Below, piece by piece: positions 45,174 through 56,256 of a stretch of 64,000 nt of DNA (within the stretch, counting starts at the first letter, position 1; the number at the start of each line of letters is the position of its first letter). The notes beneath the pieces were generated by a model. That model did no database searches. It saw only the letters and a list, made by a program, of their open reading frames with translations, and was not told where the DNA came from. The DNA is taken from assembly GCA_004431415.1 (NCBI GenBank), contig QPMI01000064.1, positions 186,001 to 250,000 of the forward strand, written 5' to 3'. The DNA is from Cyanophora paradoxa (Eukaryota; Glaucocystophyceae; Cyanophorales; Cyanophoraceae). Both the position numbers and the translations under genes were made by a program.

Positions 45174-45780
45174 GTTATCACTCCCGCGCGTCGTCTGCGG
45201 GCCCCCTGCGCGACTCAGTGGGGCTAACCTCTCTCTCCTTTCGTCTCCCCCCGCCCCCCGCCCCCCCCCCTCCCCCCCCTCCCCTCCGCTTCGCCCTCTG
45301 CTCCCTTTTCCCTTCACATGTACAGCGTCCCTAGCTTCCTCAAACTCCCTCCCCTTCTCACCCCCTCTTGGCCCCACCCATCGTCTGCCAGATCTAGAGG
45401 CCCTGAGGCCCCACCCATCGTCTGTCCCACCCCTCTTTATAACCCACGCGTACGTCTGCCAGAGTCTGCATGTCTGACCGGCAGTGATCATGACCCATTT
45501 TTCCCCCGTCCTGAAGCTCCGAGGCTCGATGGCAATCATTGAATGGCCGAGGCTTCCGCTGCGCCGAGCCCCGCTGAAAAAGCTTCAAGGCTTACTCACC
45601 ATCCAGCCTCACTGAGTCAGCGCCGCCGGCGCCGCCGACCGTCGGACTCGGCGAGATCGAGCTAGGCCGGGCGCGGAAACGAGCTCCAAATTCGAAATGA
45701 TCATTTGCCGACTCCATGCGCGCATGCGCGTGCATCGCAGCATGTATGCGCGCATGCTAGCTCTAGAATAGCATATATAT
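45174..45780. other. Pyrimidine-rich and palindromic intergenic DNA
   Basis: 45230-45440 is C/T-rich with a partial duplication (GGCCCCACCCATCGTCTG occurs near 45371 and, less its first base, near 45410). 45700-45780 has GCGCATGC/GCATGCGC palindromes and TATATATT. No supported gene is seen. Confidence 0.55.
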
Positions 45781-46660
45781 TTAATATTCCAATTCTGTGC
45801 GGGGAGCTCCAACATAGATCTCGACGTCGAGCAGCGCAGCTTGGAGCACCTCGCGGAACTCGGGATGCTGAAGGATGTCATCGGCGGCTGCGAGCCAGAG
45901 ATCCAGATGGCGGAGGTGCCGGAGGGTGGCGACGGCGGCGACGCCGCTCGGGGACCTTAGCGGCAGCTTCGAGCGCACAGACAGCCTCTCGAGAGAAGGG
46001 ACGTCGGTGCCAAGTCTCTGCACACAATTACAAGATTAAATGACACCACGTGCACATTTGAAAGCAGCTAAGTTATGGCGAAGTTAAGCACTACAAGCGC
46101 CAGCTCCGAATTCACCTGCAGAAATGCACTCGGTATCTCCTCGCGAATTGGCTCTCTTCTGAGCAAAGCGCTGAGCGTGGGCGCCGGGCAGGAAACAGAA
46201 AGAGACTTGAGCTTCGACCACTGGGTCATGGGATGTTGAGCACAGGCTGAATAAGTCAAGAGACAAGGCCTGCGCATGCACATGATGCATGCGAAATTAT
46301 AGGTTTATATCGATCGATGAGTGGCATGTTGAGAGGTCACGCATGCGCATCTCTAGCTCAGAAAATCTCGTAACTGTCCGAGCAAACATTGTGCGGCTGG
46401 CTTCACTAAATGCAAGGTCGACGTCCTCGAAGCACCCGAACGCGGCATTTCGCAGCCGCTCGGCGCTGTTCAGAAGCGGCCATATGTCCAAGGTACGAAG
46501 GTTGAACAAGGCAACGTATTCGAGCTCCGACATGCCTTGCAAGAAGCCGAGGTGCTCTTGATGCGCTCTCATTTGGAACGCTGCACGATCAAGGTCAGTT
46601 AAAAGGGCGAGACTAGCTATACTTCTTGCATACACTGACTGATTATTATATATACGTGCA
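45781..46660 (-). CDS. Leucine-rich-repeat-like (F-box/LRR type) protein, 5' end unresolved
   Basis: Three exon-like segments on the minus strand carry spaced Leu motifs: AFQMRAHQEHLGFLQGM with FNLRTLDIWPLLNSAERLRN (about 46590-46430); QWSKLKSLSVSCPAPTLSALL (about 46220-46160); and VPSLERLSVRSKLPL with VAAVATLRHLRHLDLWLAA (about 46000-45900), ending at a stop at 45781. The L-x-x-L-x-L spacing and the acidic helices suggest an LRR solenoid of the kind found behind F-boxes; no F-box is seen. Upstream, 46860-46990 could hold an earlier exon but I cannot confirm it. The codons are less GC-biased than in the genes to the left. Confidence 0.5.
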
Positions 46661-47175
46661 TGCGCATGCACCACGCAGAGACGTCATGCCAGAGAGCGGT
46701 TGAAGTTCCATCGCGGAGAGAGATGGCTGGATTTCTGATCCGCGGCCTCTGTCTTCAAAATAAGTATAAAACTCTGGAAAAAGCAGATCGATATCGATGT
46801 CAGTATATATGCAAACCGGAAAGAAATATCAATCAAACCAATCAGTCGCAATTACCCATTTTCAGCTGCTCCAACTGTTGGAAGGCTGCAACTGACGAGA
46901 ACACGCGACGCATATGCCCACTGCAGCTGCAGGGCCCGACCTTCCGCCTCGGCCTCCGCCCGACCCTGCGGTTCCGACCCCGCGTGCACTCTCCAGATTT
47001 AGACCTGCCCTGTAGCTACCCTTCCTCCTGGATGCTCTGCCGCGAGCCCGAACCCCATAGATCACCCGCTTCGGATACCGAATAACGCTAAGCCTCGGAT
47101 ACCCGTAGCACTGTTTAACTTCTATGCCTACGTACAGATACAAAAACTAAAAAGGGGGACATGTATAATTAAAAG
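46661..47175. other. Spacer with no confirmed exon
   Basis: This spacer lies between the LRR-like gene and the 3' end of the transporter. A GC-rich patch (46880-47060) might be a 5' exon of the LRR-like gene on the minus strand; otherwise nothing is recognised. Confidence 0.4.
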
Positions 47176-50100
47176 TCAGTCGCAGTACTCAGTAATGACC
47201 ATCGACTTCGATAGTTTCGAGTGATACATCCAGCAGCAGCAGCTTCCGAAAGCCAAGGCGAAGAGAGAGACAGCCCAGACAGCTGCTTGGTAGCCGGCTC
47301 CCACATATCCATAAAGCGCGGATCCTGCGCTTGGCCCCACCTACGAAGCGGTCCGTCTTCATAATCAGACATGCGAGCTTCAAAGATGCTGAAACAAAAA
47401 CAGAGAGGACGCGCCAGATATGCAATCGCCATCACAAAATTGTCGGAAGTGTACAGGGCGCCGTAATCGTTGGCTCGATTGCCGTTCGCGTGCTCTTGCT
47501 GACGAAGATCGATATCGCGATCGAGTTCGCTGCAGTGGCGATGGTCTACGTCGATGCCGACAAGCTCGCGATCGCGGCTTCCGGATCCCTGCTCGTGACG
47601 AAAACTCTCATCGCCGCCGAATATAATTAACTCCAACTGTGGCTGATCATGATATAGATCATGATCATGGGTCGGAGGCTGCAATTGCGCATGCATATGC
47701 AAGGGTCGGCCACCACCACCGCAAGGTTCGCTGACAACGCTGGCTATAGCTAGCGCTCCGCACGTATGCCGTTCTAGATCTGAACATGTGCGCTGCTGCA
47801 GCTGATTGTTGGTTGCGCGTGTGTTGGTGCCCATGGGACTGGTACGGCTGTTGTGCATGTTGCGCACGTGTGGTTCCGACGTCGACGTTGCTGGCTGAAT
47901 CCGTGGCTGGCGATCGGATCCGGTGTTAATCTTTCGTATACTGGCTTCCGTCTGCGCTTCCACCCAGTCGTCGTAAAGCTGATACAGGGTCGCTGCGCAT
48001 CATGCGGACGATGTCAGACCTTGAAAAACCATATACTGCGAACTATGAGAAATTAAACTTTCGCGCAAACACGTCTACGTATACTGTCCACGCACTTGTA
48101 CAGATTGCGTCGACCAGGTATCTGGCGGCAGCGATGGCTGCGAAGCCAATCCAGGAGATGATCTGTGGAGATTAACTTCAGAAATTAAAACGTTGCTCGG
48201 CGCTGCTCAACTTCACGAAAATACCAATTTGTTTGCCGCAAACACAGCAAGGACCGCGAGCCCTTGCACCGCAAGACCAAGGACAATGAGCTGCGTTCTC
48301 AGATCAGTCACTGAGTGTCAGCTAGCGCTGCTCTGCATTTTATTGCAGGACAGTACGCACTCGCCACTGTCCTTTGTTCCCGAGTACACGTGCGTTCGCC
48401 ATATAGTCATAAAGCATGCCGGCCAGCAGCGGGACGAAAAAGCCGGCAATAGGCTGCAGCAGGTCATAACTTCGGATGATCACCCATGCGAATTCGAAAT
48501 TACGATCACCTCTATGAGGACTGTGGCACTGATGACCGCAGATGTGGAACCCATCGTCGAGGCCATATACTGATCATGAGGCGCGCCAAATAGTAAGCCG
48601 AACGCGTGCATCCTCGCCGTCGATCGCGAGGGCCGGGTAGATGGACCTGGGGCATGACCGCGAACATAGCATAAAGGGTACAGTCGGCCACCAGCACTGC
48701 GCGCAGTCGATCGCGATCTCAGTCGGAACGTACGTATACGCGTGCAGCGGCTTCAGCTCCCGCGACGCACAGCAGATAATGGGAAGAATAGCTTTCCACT
48801 GGCGTCAACTGTACATGTCAGAATCGCCATCGAGGAAACGGAGCAGCCCTGAAGCGCGGAAACGCACGTGCAAGAAAAATTGGACTAAAGAAGAATAATC
48901 AGTTGCCAGAGCACTGCCCAGTTTGTATTCCACACCACGGCGCCGCCCTCCGCTTTTCCAGGGCCAACCCTGCGGGGCATCGTACTGACGAGCTTCAGCA
49001 ACAGTATTTACAGAGAAAGCGCATGGCTGTGTATCTCTGCAGTGATTCATGATCAGCGATTTCGGAAATTGGCTTACTGGCAGGAAAAACACCCGACAAA
49101 CGCCTTCCGCTGCGAGCGCACAGGTCGCCACAAGGCCGACGCCTCTTCGAGACAGCATTCCCGCGACCAGAAAGCCGCAGAGCTCGCCAAGACACCTGAA
49201 AGAGGCGCGCATTCACGGTCAAGGCACACGCTCAACAGACAAAATCGAGCAAATGCAAATCGCGAAGGACTGACCATGCCGCAATAAAAGTACCCAGAAA
49301 GAAACCGCGACCAATCGGTGGGATTTTGGGGAAGCGCTCAATCGCCATGGCTTGCCCCGCCACCTGGTTGATAGGTGTGATTTTTGTTTTGGTGAATTAC
49401 CGGCTACGAGGGCCTTTAATATTAATAGCGACGGGGGCCTCGCCCCACCGTAGGCTCTCAAAAACTCTTTCGCCATCGATATCCCCGTCTCTCGTAGTGC
49501 CGCTGCCAGAGTTGCAAAATTTAAATTGCCAGTGACGCACCCAGACGGTGCCCATGTTCAGGCCTTGGAGGACCCGGGCCAAGACGACAAGCCAGAAGGA
49601 GTCCGACAGGAACATGATCGAAATCCCAACGGTCACGCACACAAAGCTGATAAGAAGTGGTATCTGCGGCAGACAAATTGGTTTCTGACGTCACACATTA
49701 AATCGGCTGTTGTTTTTTTAGCTAGTTCGCCCCCGCACCTTCCTTCCGACCCTGTCAGACCAGGGCCCTGCGCATGAAATAAATGAAACGCTTTGTTTCG
49801 CACACCCGCATTCAGCTGGCGCCGGCCGTGGATCGGATCCGGAGCTTACCCATGGTCGGAACCGACAGCAGATACTATGATAGCTATATAGCCCAATCCA
49901 AGACCGCCGGATACGAGCCCGATTGTCTTTTCGGACGCCCCCAGCTCGTCGCGAAGGGCCGGAAGGATAGGAACCACCAAAACGCCAACTGATCATGATT
50001 GAGACCAGCGATCAGCCCCGGCGGGGGCCCCGCGGCCGATCCGGGGATCCACTATATATATCAAGCAAGCTTTGAATGCGCACCAACCCCGTCGACGATC

Positions 50101-50507
50101 ATGCTCAGCAGCGTGCAAACCCAGACCATGTAGAATGTCCGCGTACACATATGCATGCCGTCTGGCTCCGCCAGATGGGCATCTATAGCGCTAGCTAGGT
50201 CTGTCTGGGTGCGCGCGCCACCATCATGCACCTGCACAACAGTCATAGCTGCATATGATATACGCGCGGGCGTATGCTGAACAAGTTTGTCAGAGCTCGA
50301 GTTGCGCCGCGTATCTTTCAGGACCACCACGAGCTCCGAATCCACGGACTGTACATATGCCGCCTTGCAGTTGGCTATGGGGGCCATATGGATGCGATCG
50401 TGGTCTTCGTTTCGCTGAGCTTCACACTCAGAAATCCGCCGGGCCGCGGCTAACTTGAACGCTGCGCATGCAGCTGCAGCTGTGCACGTGACATTAGAAG
50501 CTAGCAT
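47176..50507 (-). CDS. Major facilitator superfamily transporter (spliced)
   Basis: Multi-pass membrane carrier of the MFS fold, drug/amine antiporter-like in layout. In order: an N-terminal hydrophilic segment (from 50507, or from a later Met at 50244); TM1 RTFYMVWVCTLLSMIVDGVG near 50130; VLVVPILPALRDELG and GLVSGGLGLGYIAIIV (49990-49870); motif A GPWSDRVGRK near 49760; ISIMFLSDSFWLVVLARVLQG near 49600; RFPKIPPIGRGFFLGTF near 49320; LCGFLVAGMLSRRGVGLVATC near 49160; ADCTLYAMFAVMP near 48680; HAFGLLFGAPHDQYMASTMG near 48590; AGFFVPLLAGMLYDY near 48440; LIVLGLAVQGLAVLAVFAA near 48280; SWIGFAAIAAARYLVD near 48140; GALYTSDNFVMAIAYLARP near 47450; and a last helix GYVGAGYQAAVWAVSLFALA ending at TGA, 47176-47178. 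The substrate cannot be told. The first exon carries a segment duplicated upstream (50298-50343 versus 50666-50717). Confidence 0.75.
50298..50343. repeat. Duplicated segment, copy 1 (second copy at 50666-50717)
   Basis: The core GAGTTGCGCCGCGTATCTTT occurs here and at about 50669, followed in both by CAGGACC and then CACGAGCTCCGAATCC. The second copy has a short insertion (GGTACCACCACGTG-like). Copy 1 is within the predicted first exon of the transporter; copy 2 is upstream of it. Confidence 0.8.
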
Positions 50508-50508
50508 C

Positions 50509-50566
50509 CCTATAGCTATAGCTAGCTTTCTGTAGCAGCAAACAGAAAGCTAGCTATAGCTATAGG
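50509..50566. repeat. Perfect inverted repeat: 25-base arms, 8-base loop
   Basis: The left arm (50509-50533) starts CCTATAGCTATAGCTAG and ends CTTTCTGT; the right arm (50542-50566) is its exact reverse complement; the loop is AGCAGCAA. It lies immediately upstream of the predicted transporter start at 50507. It could form a hairpin in DNA or RNA, or be the remnant of a small inverted-repeat element. Confidence 0.9.
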
Positions 50567-52575
50567 CAGCGCGGCGGTCTCTACAAGGCTAACTAGCTTT
50601 GTCAGTCTCCAAGAGTCTCCAAGAGTCTCGAGCTCTTTCTCCGAGGCTCAGCGGCTCGGCGGCTGCGAGAGTTGCGCCGCGTATCTTTCAGGACCGGTAC
50701 CACCACGTGCACGAGCTCCGAATCCGGCGGTCTCTACAAGGCTATAGCTAACTAGACTCTCGCTCACTGTCTCTCAGTCTCCAAGTCTCTCTTTGCGTTG
50801 GCAGCTAGATCTTTCCGCGGCTGCGCTGAAGGTGCCTGCGCATACTACGCCGCATAGGTACCGGTAGTGCCAGGCTCACACAGCCTCACAGCACAGTGAC
50901 TGCAAGTTTGCAAGCCTGGCACAGTGGCACTGCGGCAAGTTCAACGGTTGCAAGTGTCAGCACTGACTCAGCTGCGTCCGACGTCGACGGACACCGGGTC
51001 TCACGCCGTGACAGTCCGACGGTGCATCACCATGCATATGCGCATGCATATGGCCCAGCAGCATGCATCATGATGCATGGCCCAGTGGGGCCTGGGCGAC
51101 TGAGGCTGCATGGCCCAGCAGCATGCGGCATGCCATGATGGCTGCTGCCAGGCTGCATCATCCTGCATGCACGCGCATGGGTCCCGGGTCCCCGCCGACT
51201 CCTCGGCCGCGCGGACCGGGAGTCCGCGCCGCGGCGGGCGCCGGCGGCCGAGCCGGCAGGAAATATTTAAGAGGTTGGATATTAATAGTACTAAAGTTCT
51301 AAGGCCTGAGTACTAAAGTTTTTGACACTATTAAACCGGAGGCCCGGAAGGTACGTAGCGCAGTAGCGTCGGCGCGGCTGTAGTGATTTGCTCGAAGGGA
51401 GCGCAGAATTTGAAGCGCGCGGCGTCGCCGGCGTCGAGCACCCCGGGCCCCCCTTGCACGCGCCGCCTTCATGTGCACCCGGGCCCCGCGGCCGGAACCC
51501 CCTGCTATAGCTAAAGGCTTCCGCGACCAACTCTTAATTATTTTAGGTCCACTTAATTATAATATAACCGGCCAAACCCGGGAATTACTAAACATTTTGA
51601 GGTCTTAAATATTTCCTGCTTTACAGTACATGGCAAATTGCACTGGCAATCAGTGGCAAAAGACCCCGGCCCGGCAGGCCCCGGCTGGGCCCGCCGGGCC
51701 GGCGCCCGGCCGCGGGCCGCCCGCCGCCGGCGGCCGGCCGACTCCGGTCCGGCCGCAGTCCGGCGCCCGGCGGCGCCGTCGCGAAGACTCGCGAATCGCG
51801 ATCGGACAGTCCGGAGTCCGGACTACGGTGTAACAGTGTAACACTACTAACACAATCCTGGAGAACTAGTTAATTTAGTACAGGAAAATAATTAGTACTT
51901 CGCCAAAACTGCCACTTTAGCAGATGGTAAAATTTTAGTAGGTCAGTCTTCGCAGGGCTTTTGTATGGCGGAGGCGGGGCTACCCCTACAAATTCTCGGC
52001 TTTAGCAGGCGAGAAATATTTAGTAGATTGCCCAAACACTTTTAGTACTATATATATGCAGCCCACTAAATATTTCTAGCTCTCCAGTATTAGTGCGCAC
52101 GATATTAATATTAGAACTCCGATCGAACTCTGATCAATTGGACAATTGCAAACGCTGATCGAATTCGCCGCCGAACGGCCTCGACGTACTCTGAATCGTC
52201 TCTGATGAGTCTGATCATGATTCATGAGTAGCCTACTGTAGTCTGCAGCTGTAGCTCTTTCCCCCGACCAATCTTCCCCGAATGCTCTGAGCCCGGCGGC
52301 TCCACCAGGCTTGCTCTCGGACGAGCGAGCCCCCGACCCGACCCGCCGTGCCGACGACACGGCGGGCCGTACTCTAGCGTGTACAGAGTGGTTTAGATTA
52401 TAGTGCGCCTTCTCGGAGGCCCTAGCTTACTAGGCATAGCGCTAGCTACAGCTGCAGCTCACTTCGCTGCCCACCTCTGATTGCTATTCTCGTCCCTGGG
52501 TAGTCACTCCCTTTCCCGCGTAGGATCTTTCCTGTGCTGCAGCTCTAGACTTAGTCCCCGGGGTAGCGTCTCCAG
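50567..52575. other. Intergenic DNA built from short palindromic words
   Basis: No supported gene. 50570-50830 carries a duplicated GCGGTCTCTACAAGGCTA segment. 51000-51180 is a chain of GCATGC, ATGCAT and CATATG words with repeated GGCCCAGCAGCATG. 51660-51770 is almost pure C/G made of CCGGGCC, GCCGGC and GGCCGGCC palindromes. 51540-51620 and 51840-52090 are AT-rich with TTTAGTA and AATATTT words. Confidence 0.55.
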
Positions 52576-52932
52576 TTATTTCCATATCCGAGCTCCACCC
52601 GGTCCGATGTCCGAAAGGCTTAGTCCCGTAGGTTCATCTCTCGACTTGACACAGATGGACACCTCAGTTATACCTCTAGCCATTTGTCTCGGTGTGTGCG
52701 AATTCATTGATAAATCTGCAGCTGTAGCTATGGACGTCGATTCACCAATGAACTTTCGATCACTGATGAATTCGGCAATTTTAGGGACCACCCCACTCAG
52801 GCGAACCTCCCATATTGAGCGACCCATGGCCGGCACCTTGCTAGCATCTTCGGCTAGATAGATGACCGGTCGGAAGGGCGCGTCACGTAGAACATTGATA
52901 CATGTGCCGTGGTGTATCAATGCGACGTCCAC
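52576..52932 (-). CDS. Short ORF with weak resemblance to a retroelement protease region
   Basis: An unspliced frame of 118 codons from ATG at 52932 to a stop at 52576. Its middle (FRPVIYLAEDASKVPAMGRS, then IWEVRLSG) loosely resembles the segment of copia-type polyproteins in which an 'adg' and glycine-rich strand follow the protease aspartate; the aspartate itself is not seen. Its 3' end is the dispersed repeat also present at 45051-45173, which fits mobile-element ancestry. It could equally be the last exon of an unknown gene. Codon use is much less GC-rich than in the large genes. Confidence 0.3.
   Translation of the reverse strand: MDVALIHHGTCINVLRDAPFRPVIYLAEDASKVPAMGRSIWEVRLSGVVPKIAEFISDRKFIGESTSIATAADLSMNSHTPRQMARGITEVSICVKSRDEPTGLSLSDIGPGGARIWK
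52590..52706. repeat. Dispersed repeat, copy 2
   Basis: Nearly identical to 45051-45173. It lacks the short TA-rich insertion of copy 1 and forms the 3' end of the ORF at 52576-52932. Confidence 0.85.
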
Positions 52933-55072
52933 TTTTGCAAAAAAAAGGCAATATTAGGGACCAATTGCAAAACAAATTAAGGGCCCAGGCCTCCGAGGTA
53001 CAACAAAAAACCACAAAAGACCCACGAAATCAATCATTGCGACCGGTACCAGAGTACTGAGTACGCTCCTGAGACCTAGTTTCTGGGTCGATCGATCGCG
53101 AACACGCTCCTCGGAGTTCTGGGACCACCCTCCTGGCCATGGGACCTGGATTTGGGGTCGCGATCGGTACCGGTACCGGTGTATATTTTAGTATATACGT
53201 ACGCGTTGGACCGGTACACCAAATTTTGAATTTGAGGCTAGGGTCCAAGGATCCGCTGGGCGGCCTGGCCCCCGCCGATTCGGCGCCGACTAGTACTGGC
53301 CCCTACTACTGGGCCGGGACCGGCCGGCGCCGGACCGGAATTCAATCATTCGAACCCAATGACTCAGTGATCGAAGCCGGGCCGGCGCCGGCCCGGCGGG
53401 CATGCCGCATGCGCTCTGGAGTCTGGGCGCCTCGCCGGCCTCGGCCCTCCAGTGCCTCCACAAGGCTCCAGCCGGGTGACCCTCGGGACTGGCAAAGGCT
53501 GGCATGCGCAGCCACTGCCAGCCAGTGGCCATCATGATTCATGATCATGGCATGGGCCGGTGGCGTGGTACTAGTATACGTATACCGGCCCGGCGGCCGC
53601 CGTGATCAACTTGGCCAATTGGCAAGTTGGATGATGCCACATTGCCACTGTTGCCACACACGGTGTGACAGTGTGACACACCGTAGCAGTGGTGGCACGC
53701 AGCCAGTGCCGCGAGTCCCGCACTGTCACTGTCTGTCAGTCTGTCAGTGACTGTCACAGACTAAGAGCCTCGGAGTCTAAGACTCACAGTGTGACCTACG
53801 ACACTGCCAGGCTGACCGTACGGACAGTCATTCAAAACTGCATATATGATTTTGCCATCATTACATCAATTTACATGATCGATCATGTTGGATGAACTTG
53901 GATCGCCGGCGATTCGCCGCTACATTAAAATATTGCCAAGTTGAAATGTGCTGCTTATAATTACCCAGTATTAGGGCCAGTATTATCACTGAGTCATACT
54001 GGCCAGTCACTGCTTGTCAGTGTATTATCATATTGTTGTCACTGCTTGTCAGTGTTGCGCATGCCACGCGTACCGTAGTACGTGCACCGTGGCACAGACT
54101 CACAGTACCGTAGAACACATAAATACCGCGCCCACTTAATTACCGCGGTACCAAATTACCGCGCCGAGAATTTGTAAAAACGCGGTAATTTGGTACCGCG
54201 GTAAAAACCTGCTGCTAAGTTGCTCCATATACAGTACCCCCTATTACCGCCCTATACAAGCCAAAAGTTTTTTAAAACGCGGTAATTTGGTACCGCGGTA
54301 TTTTGTTCTATGGCAGGCCGGGTTTTAAAACGCGGTAATTTATGCCGCGGTAATTTAGTGCCCGACGGTAGTGAGTACTAGTGACACAGTGACAGACAGT
54401 GACAGTACCACGTATACGTATACATTACTACTATACCAGTAGTACGTACTGGTATACTACTGTAGTAACTGTACTCAGTAGTAGTGACTAGACTACTACT
54501 AGTAGTATACTATGATAGTACTATAGCTACTAGTAGTCTACTATAGCTACTAGTGGTGTCGGTTGGACTCCGGGACTCGGTTCCGTCGGTTGCGCGTAGT
54601 ACTAGTTCAATCCAGCCAGTTCTCCGCGGCAAGGGCCGCAAGGCCACGCCGCCCGCGCGCGCCCACGCCGCGCGCCGCCCCGCGAAATCGCCATCCCGTC
54701 AAGGCGTTCGAAGGACCGTCCGGAATCACTCCGGATCCGTAGCACGAGCCTCCCGGAGTCCGACGCGCCCTTCGCCGAGTCGTTCGGCCAATGGCAAGCT
54801 TAAGACACTGATCCGAGGGTCGACGTCGGCATGGTGGTCCGCTCAACTTCGAATTCGGAGGGCACGGACGCGTCGACAAGCAGCAAGGGCGGCGAGCGTC
54901 CGCACCTTAGGACTGAACAGGTTGGCTGGCTCGACCCGCGCCTGGAGCTGTTTTCTGGCCCGCTCGGTGCGCGAAAGCTTGAGTGCACATATGCATGTAC
55001 AGCTGCAGGTGTACATGTGTACGTACGTGCTGGCCCGCTTGATCATGACCGCGCGCGGCCGCTGCTTCAGGC
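52933..55072. other. Intergenic low-complexity region, possibly with a 5' exon of the SET gene
   Basis: 53160-53220 has GGTACC/ACCGGT tandem palindromes. 53640-53830 has CAGTGTGACA words. 54006-54054 is a direct repeat of GTCACTGCTTGTCAGTG. 54141-54357 holds a CGCGGTAATTT-type repeat. 54365-54560 is made almost only of TAGTACTAGT-like words. From about 54600 GC content rises and an upstream exon of the SET-domain gene could begin there, but none can be chosen. Confidence 0.5.
54141..54357. repeat. Four copies of a CGCGGTAATTT element, one inverted
   Basis: Units of about 23 bases start with CGCGGTAATTTGG and end with TACCGCGGTA. They lie at 54181-54203 and about 54277-54300, with a variant (CGCGGTAATTTATGCCGCGG) at about 54331. 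A fourth copy at 54141-54163 is the exact reverse complement of the first. Confidence 0.85.
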
Positions 55073-55988
55073 GACGGGATGTACGCGAAGGCACCGATAA
55101 AGAAGGGCGAGGAGCTCCTGTTCTGGTCCGACCGCCCCTTTTCGCTCGTAAAGTTCCCCCGCCCACCGTCCCGTAATCTTCTCGCAGGTCCGGCAAGATC
55201 GTGCGCGGGGAGGAGATGAAGAATCGGGATCTTACGTGGACGCTTCAGATTGAGGACGGTGCGGCCGAGCTCTGTTAAACGTTACGCATGCATTAATATT
55301 CCCGTGAGCACGGCCGCAATCTGATCCGCCCGCAGACTTCTTCCAGGTGCCCATCGTGGAGGGCGAGCCTGACAAGCCGGATCTCGTCAACCACTCGTGC
55401 TCGCCGAATGCCGGTGCGCTCTAGATCTCAGATCGCCGTTCGGTTCCGAAGTTCGGATCGAATATTAATCCTGACCATTGCTCTGTCCGCAGGCTTTGGC
55501 GCAAACGGCGCTCTGCTCGTAGCGATGCGCGACATCGAAGCCGGCGAGGAGATAACTTTCGGTGCTATATATTCTGTATTACCTCTGTACATCTATTCAA
55601 ATCAGCCGCAAAACGTAACGCTTCAACGGTTCCGCAGACTACTGCATGGCTTACACCTCTCACATCGGCTTCAATCCCCTCAAGTGCCTCTGCGTGCGGC
55701 CCCCCCCCCACCTCTCTCCCGGCCCGTGCCCGCCGGGCGCCGGCTCCTCTAATTATAAATGCGCGCAGGGCTCCCCCAACTGCCGGAAGTTGATCACAGC
55801 CGAGTGCGTCGTACCCCCCGCGCTCGCTCGCTCTGTGTACATCGATATCGGCTCACGGATCGGACGGATATCGATGCAGCGACTGGAGGAACCCCGAGCT
55901 TCAGGCCGCGTACGGAGAGTACTTCAGCCCCTACGTCCGCCGCAAGATTTCGAGATTGCAGCAACCAGATACAGCAATCGGCGCATAG
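55073..55988 (+). CDS. SET-domain protein (probable lysine methyltransferase), 5' end unresolved
   Basis: Small spliced SET-domain gene. Exons in order: GMYAKAPIKKGEELLFWSDRP (about 55073-55145), the N-terminal SET strand; SGKIVRGEEMKNRDLTW (about 55189-55260); VPIVEGEPDKPDLVNHSCSPNAG (about 55347-55412), holding the NHSCSPNA signature that binds S-adenosylmethionine; ALLVAMRDIEAGEEITF (about 55505-55563); DYCMAYTSHIGFNPLKCLC (about 55637-55696), with the catalytic-type Tyr; GSPNCRKLITAEC (about 55769-55807), a post-SET-like Cys cluster; and DWRNPELQAAYGEYFSPYVRRK, ending in TAG at 55986-55988. Introns are about 40-80 bases. The family transfers methyl groups to histone or other lysines. The start codon is not identified; an acceptor TTCAG lies just before the first listed exon. 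Confidence 0.65.
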
Positions 55989-56057
55989 CTAGTGCCAGAT
56001 TAACGGAAATATTTAACATATGCCATACAGATCCTAGAGAATACTGTAGGACGGCTT

Positions 56058-56256
56058 AAATTGCCGTGGAGTAGAATTGCCGAATTCGACCAAAACCGGA
56101 ATTGCCTTGGCGATAAATTGCCGAATCCAGACGTTCGAATTCGCTCTTTAGCGGCCTAAGAAAATCCCTACCGGCCCCTGGGCCCCAGCAACATTGCCGA
56201 TGCTTAAAATTGCCGATTTTGGCCTCCGAGGCTCTCGGCAATTTACGGCAATTTAA
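56058..56256. repeat. Cluster of AATTGCCG words in both orientations
   Basis: AATTGCCG or a one-base variant occurs about six times between 56058 and 56216, followed by two inverted copies (CGGCAATTT) at about 56234-56252. The cluster lies between the SET gene and the lipid kinase fragment, and contains no gene. Confidence 0.75.

Noticed and set aside
47169-47475. Reading the transporter's last exon in the frame ending at 47169 (TATDF)
   Set aside because: The alternative frame gives a proper hydrophobic final helix (GYVGAGYQAAVWAVSLFALA) and stops at 47176, as expected of an MFS protein.
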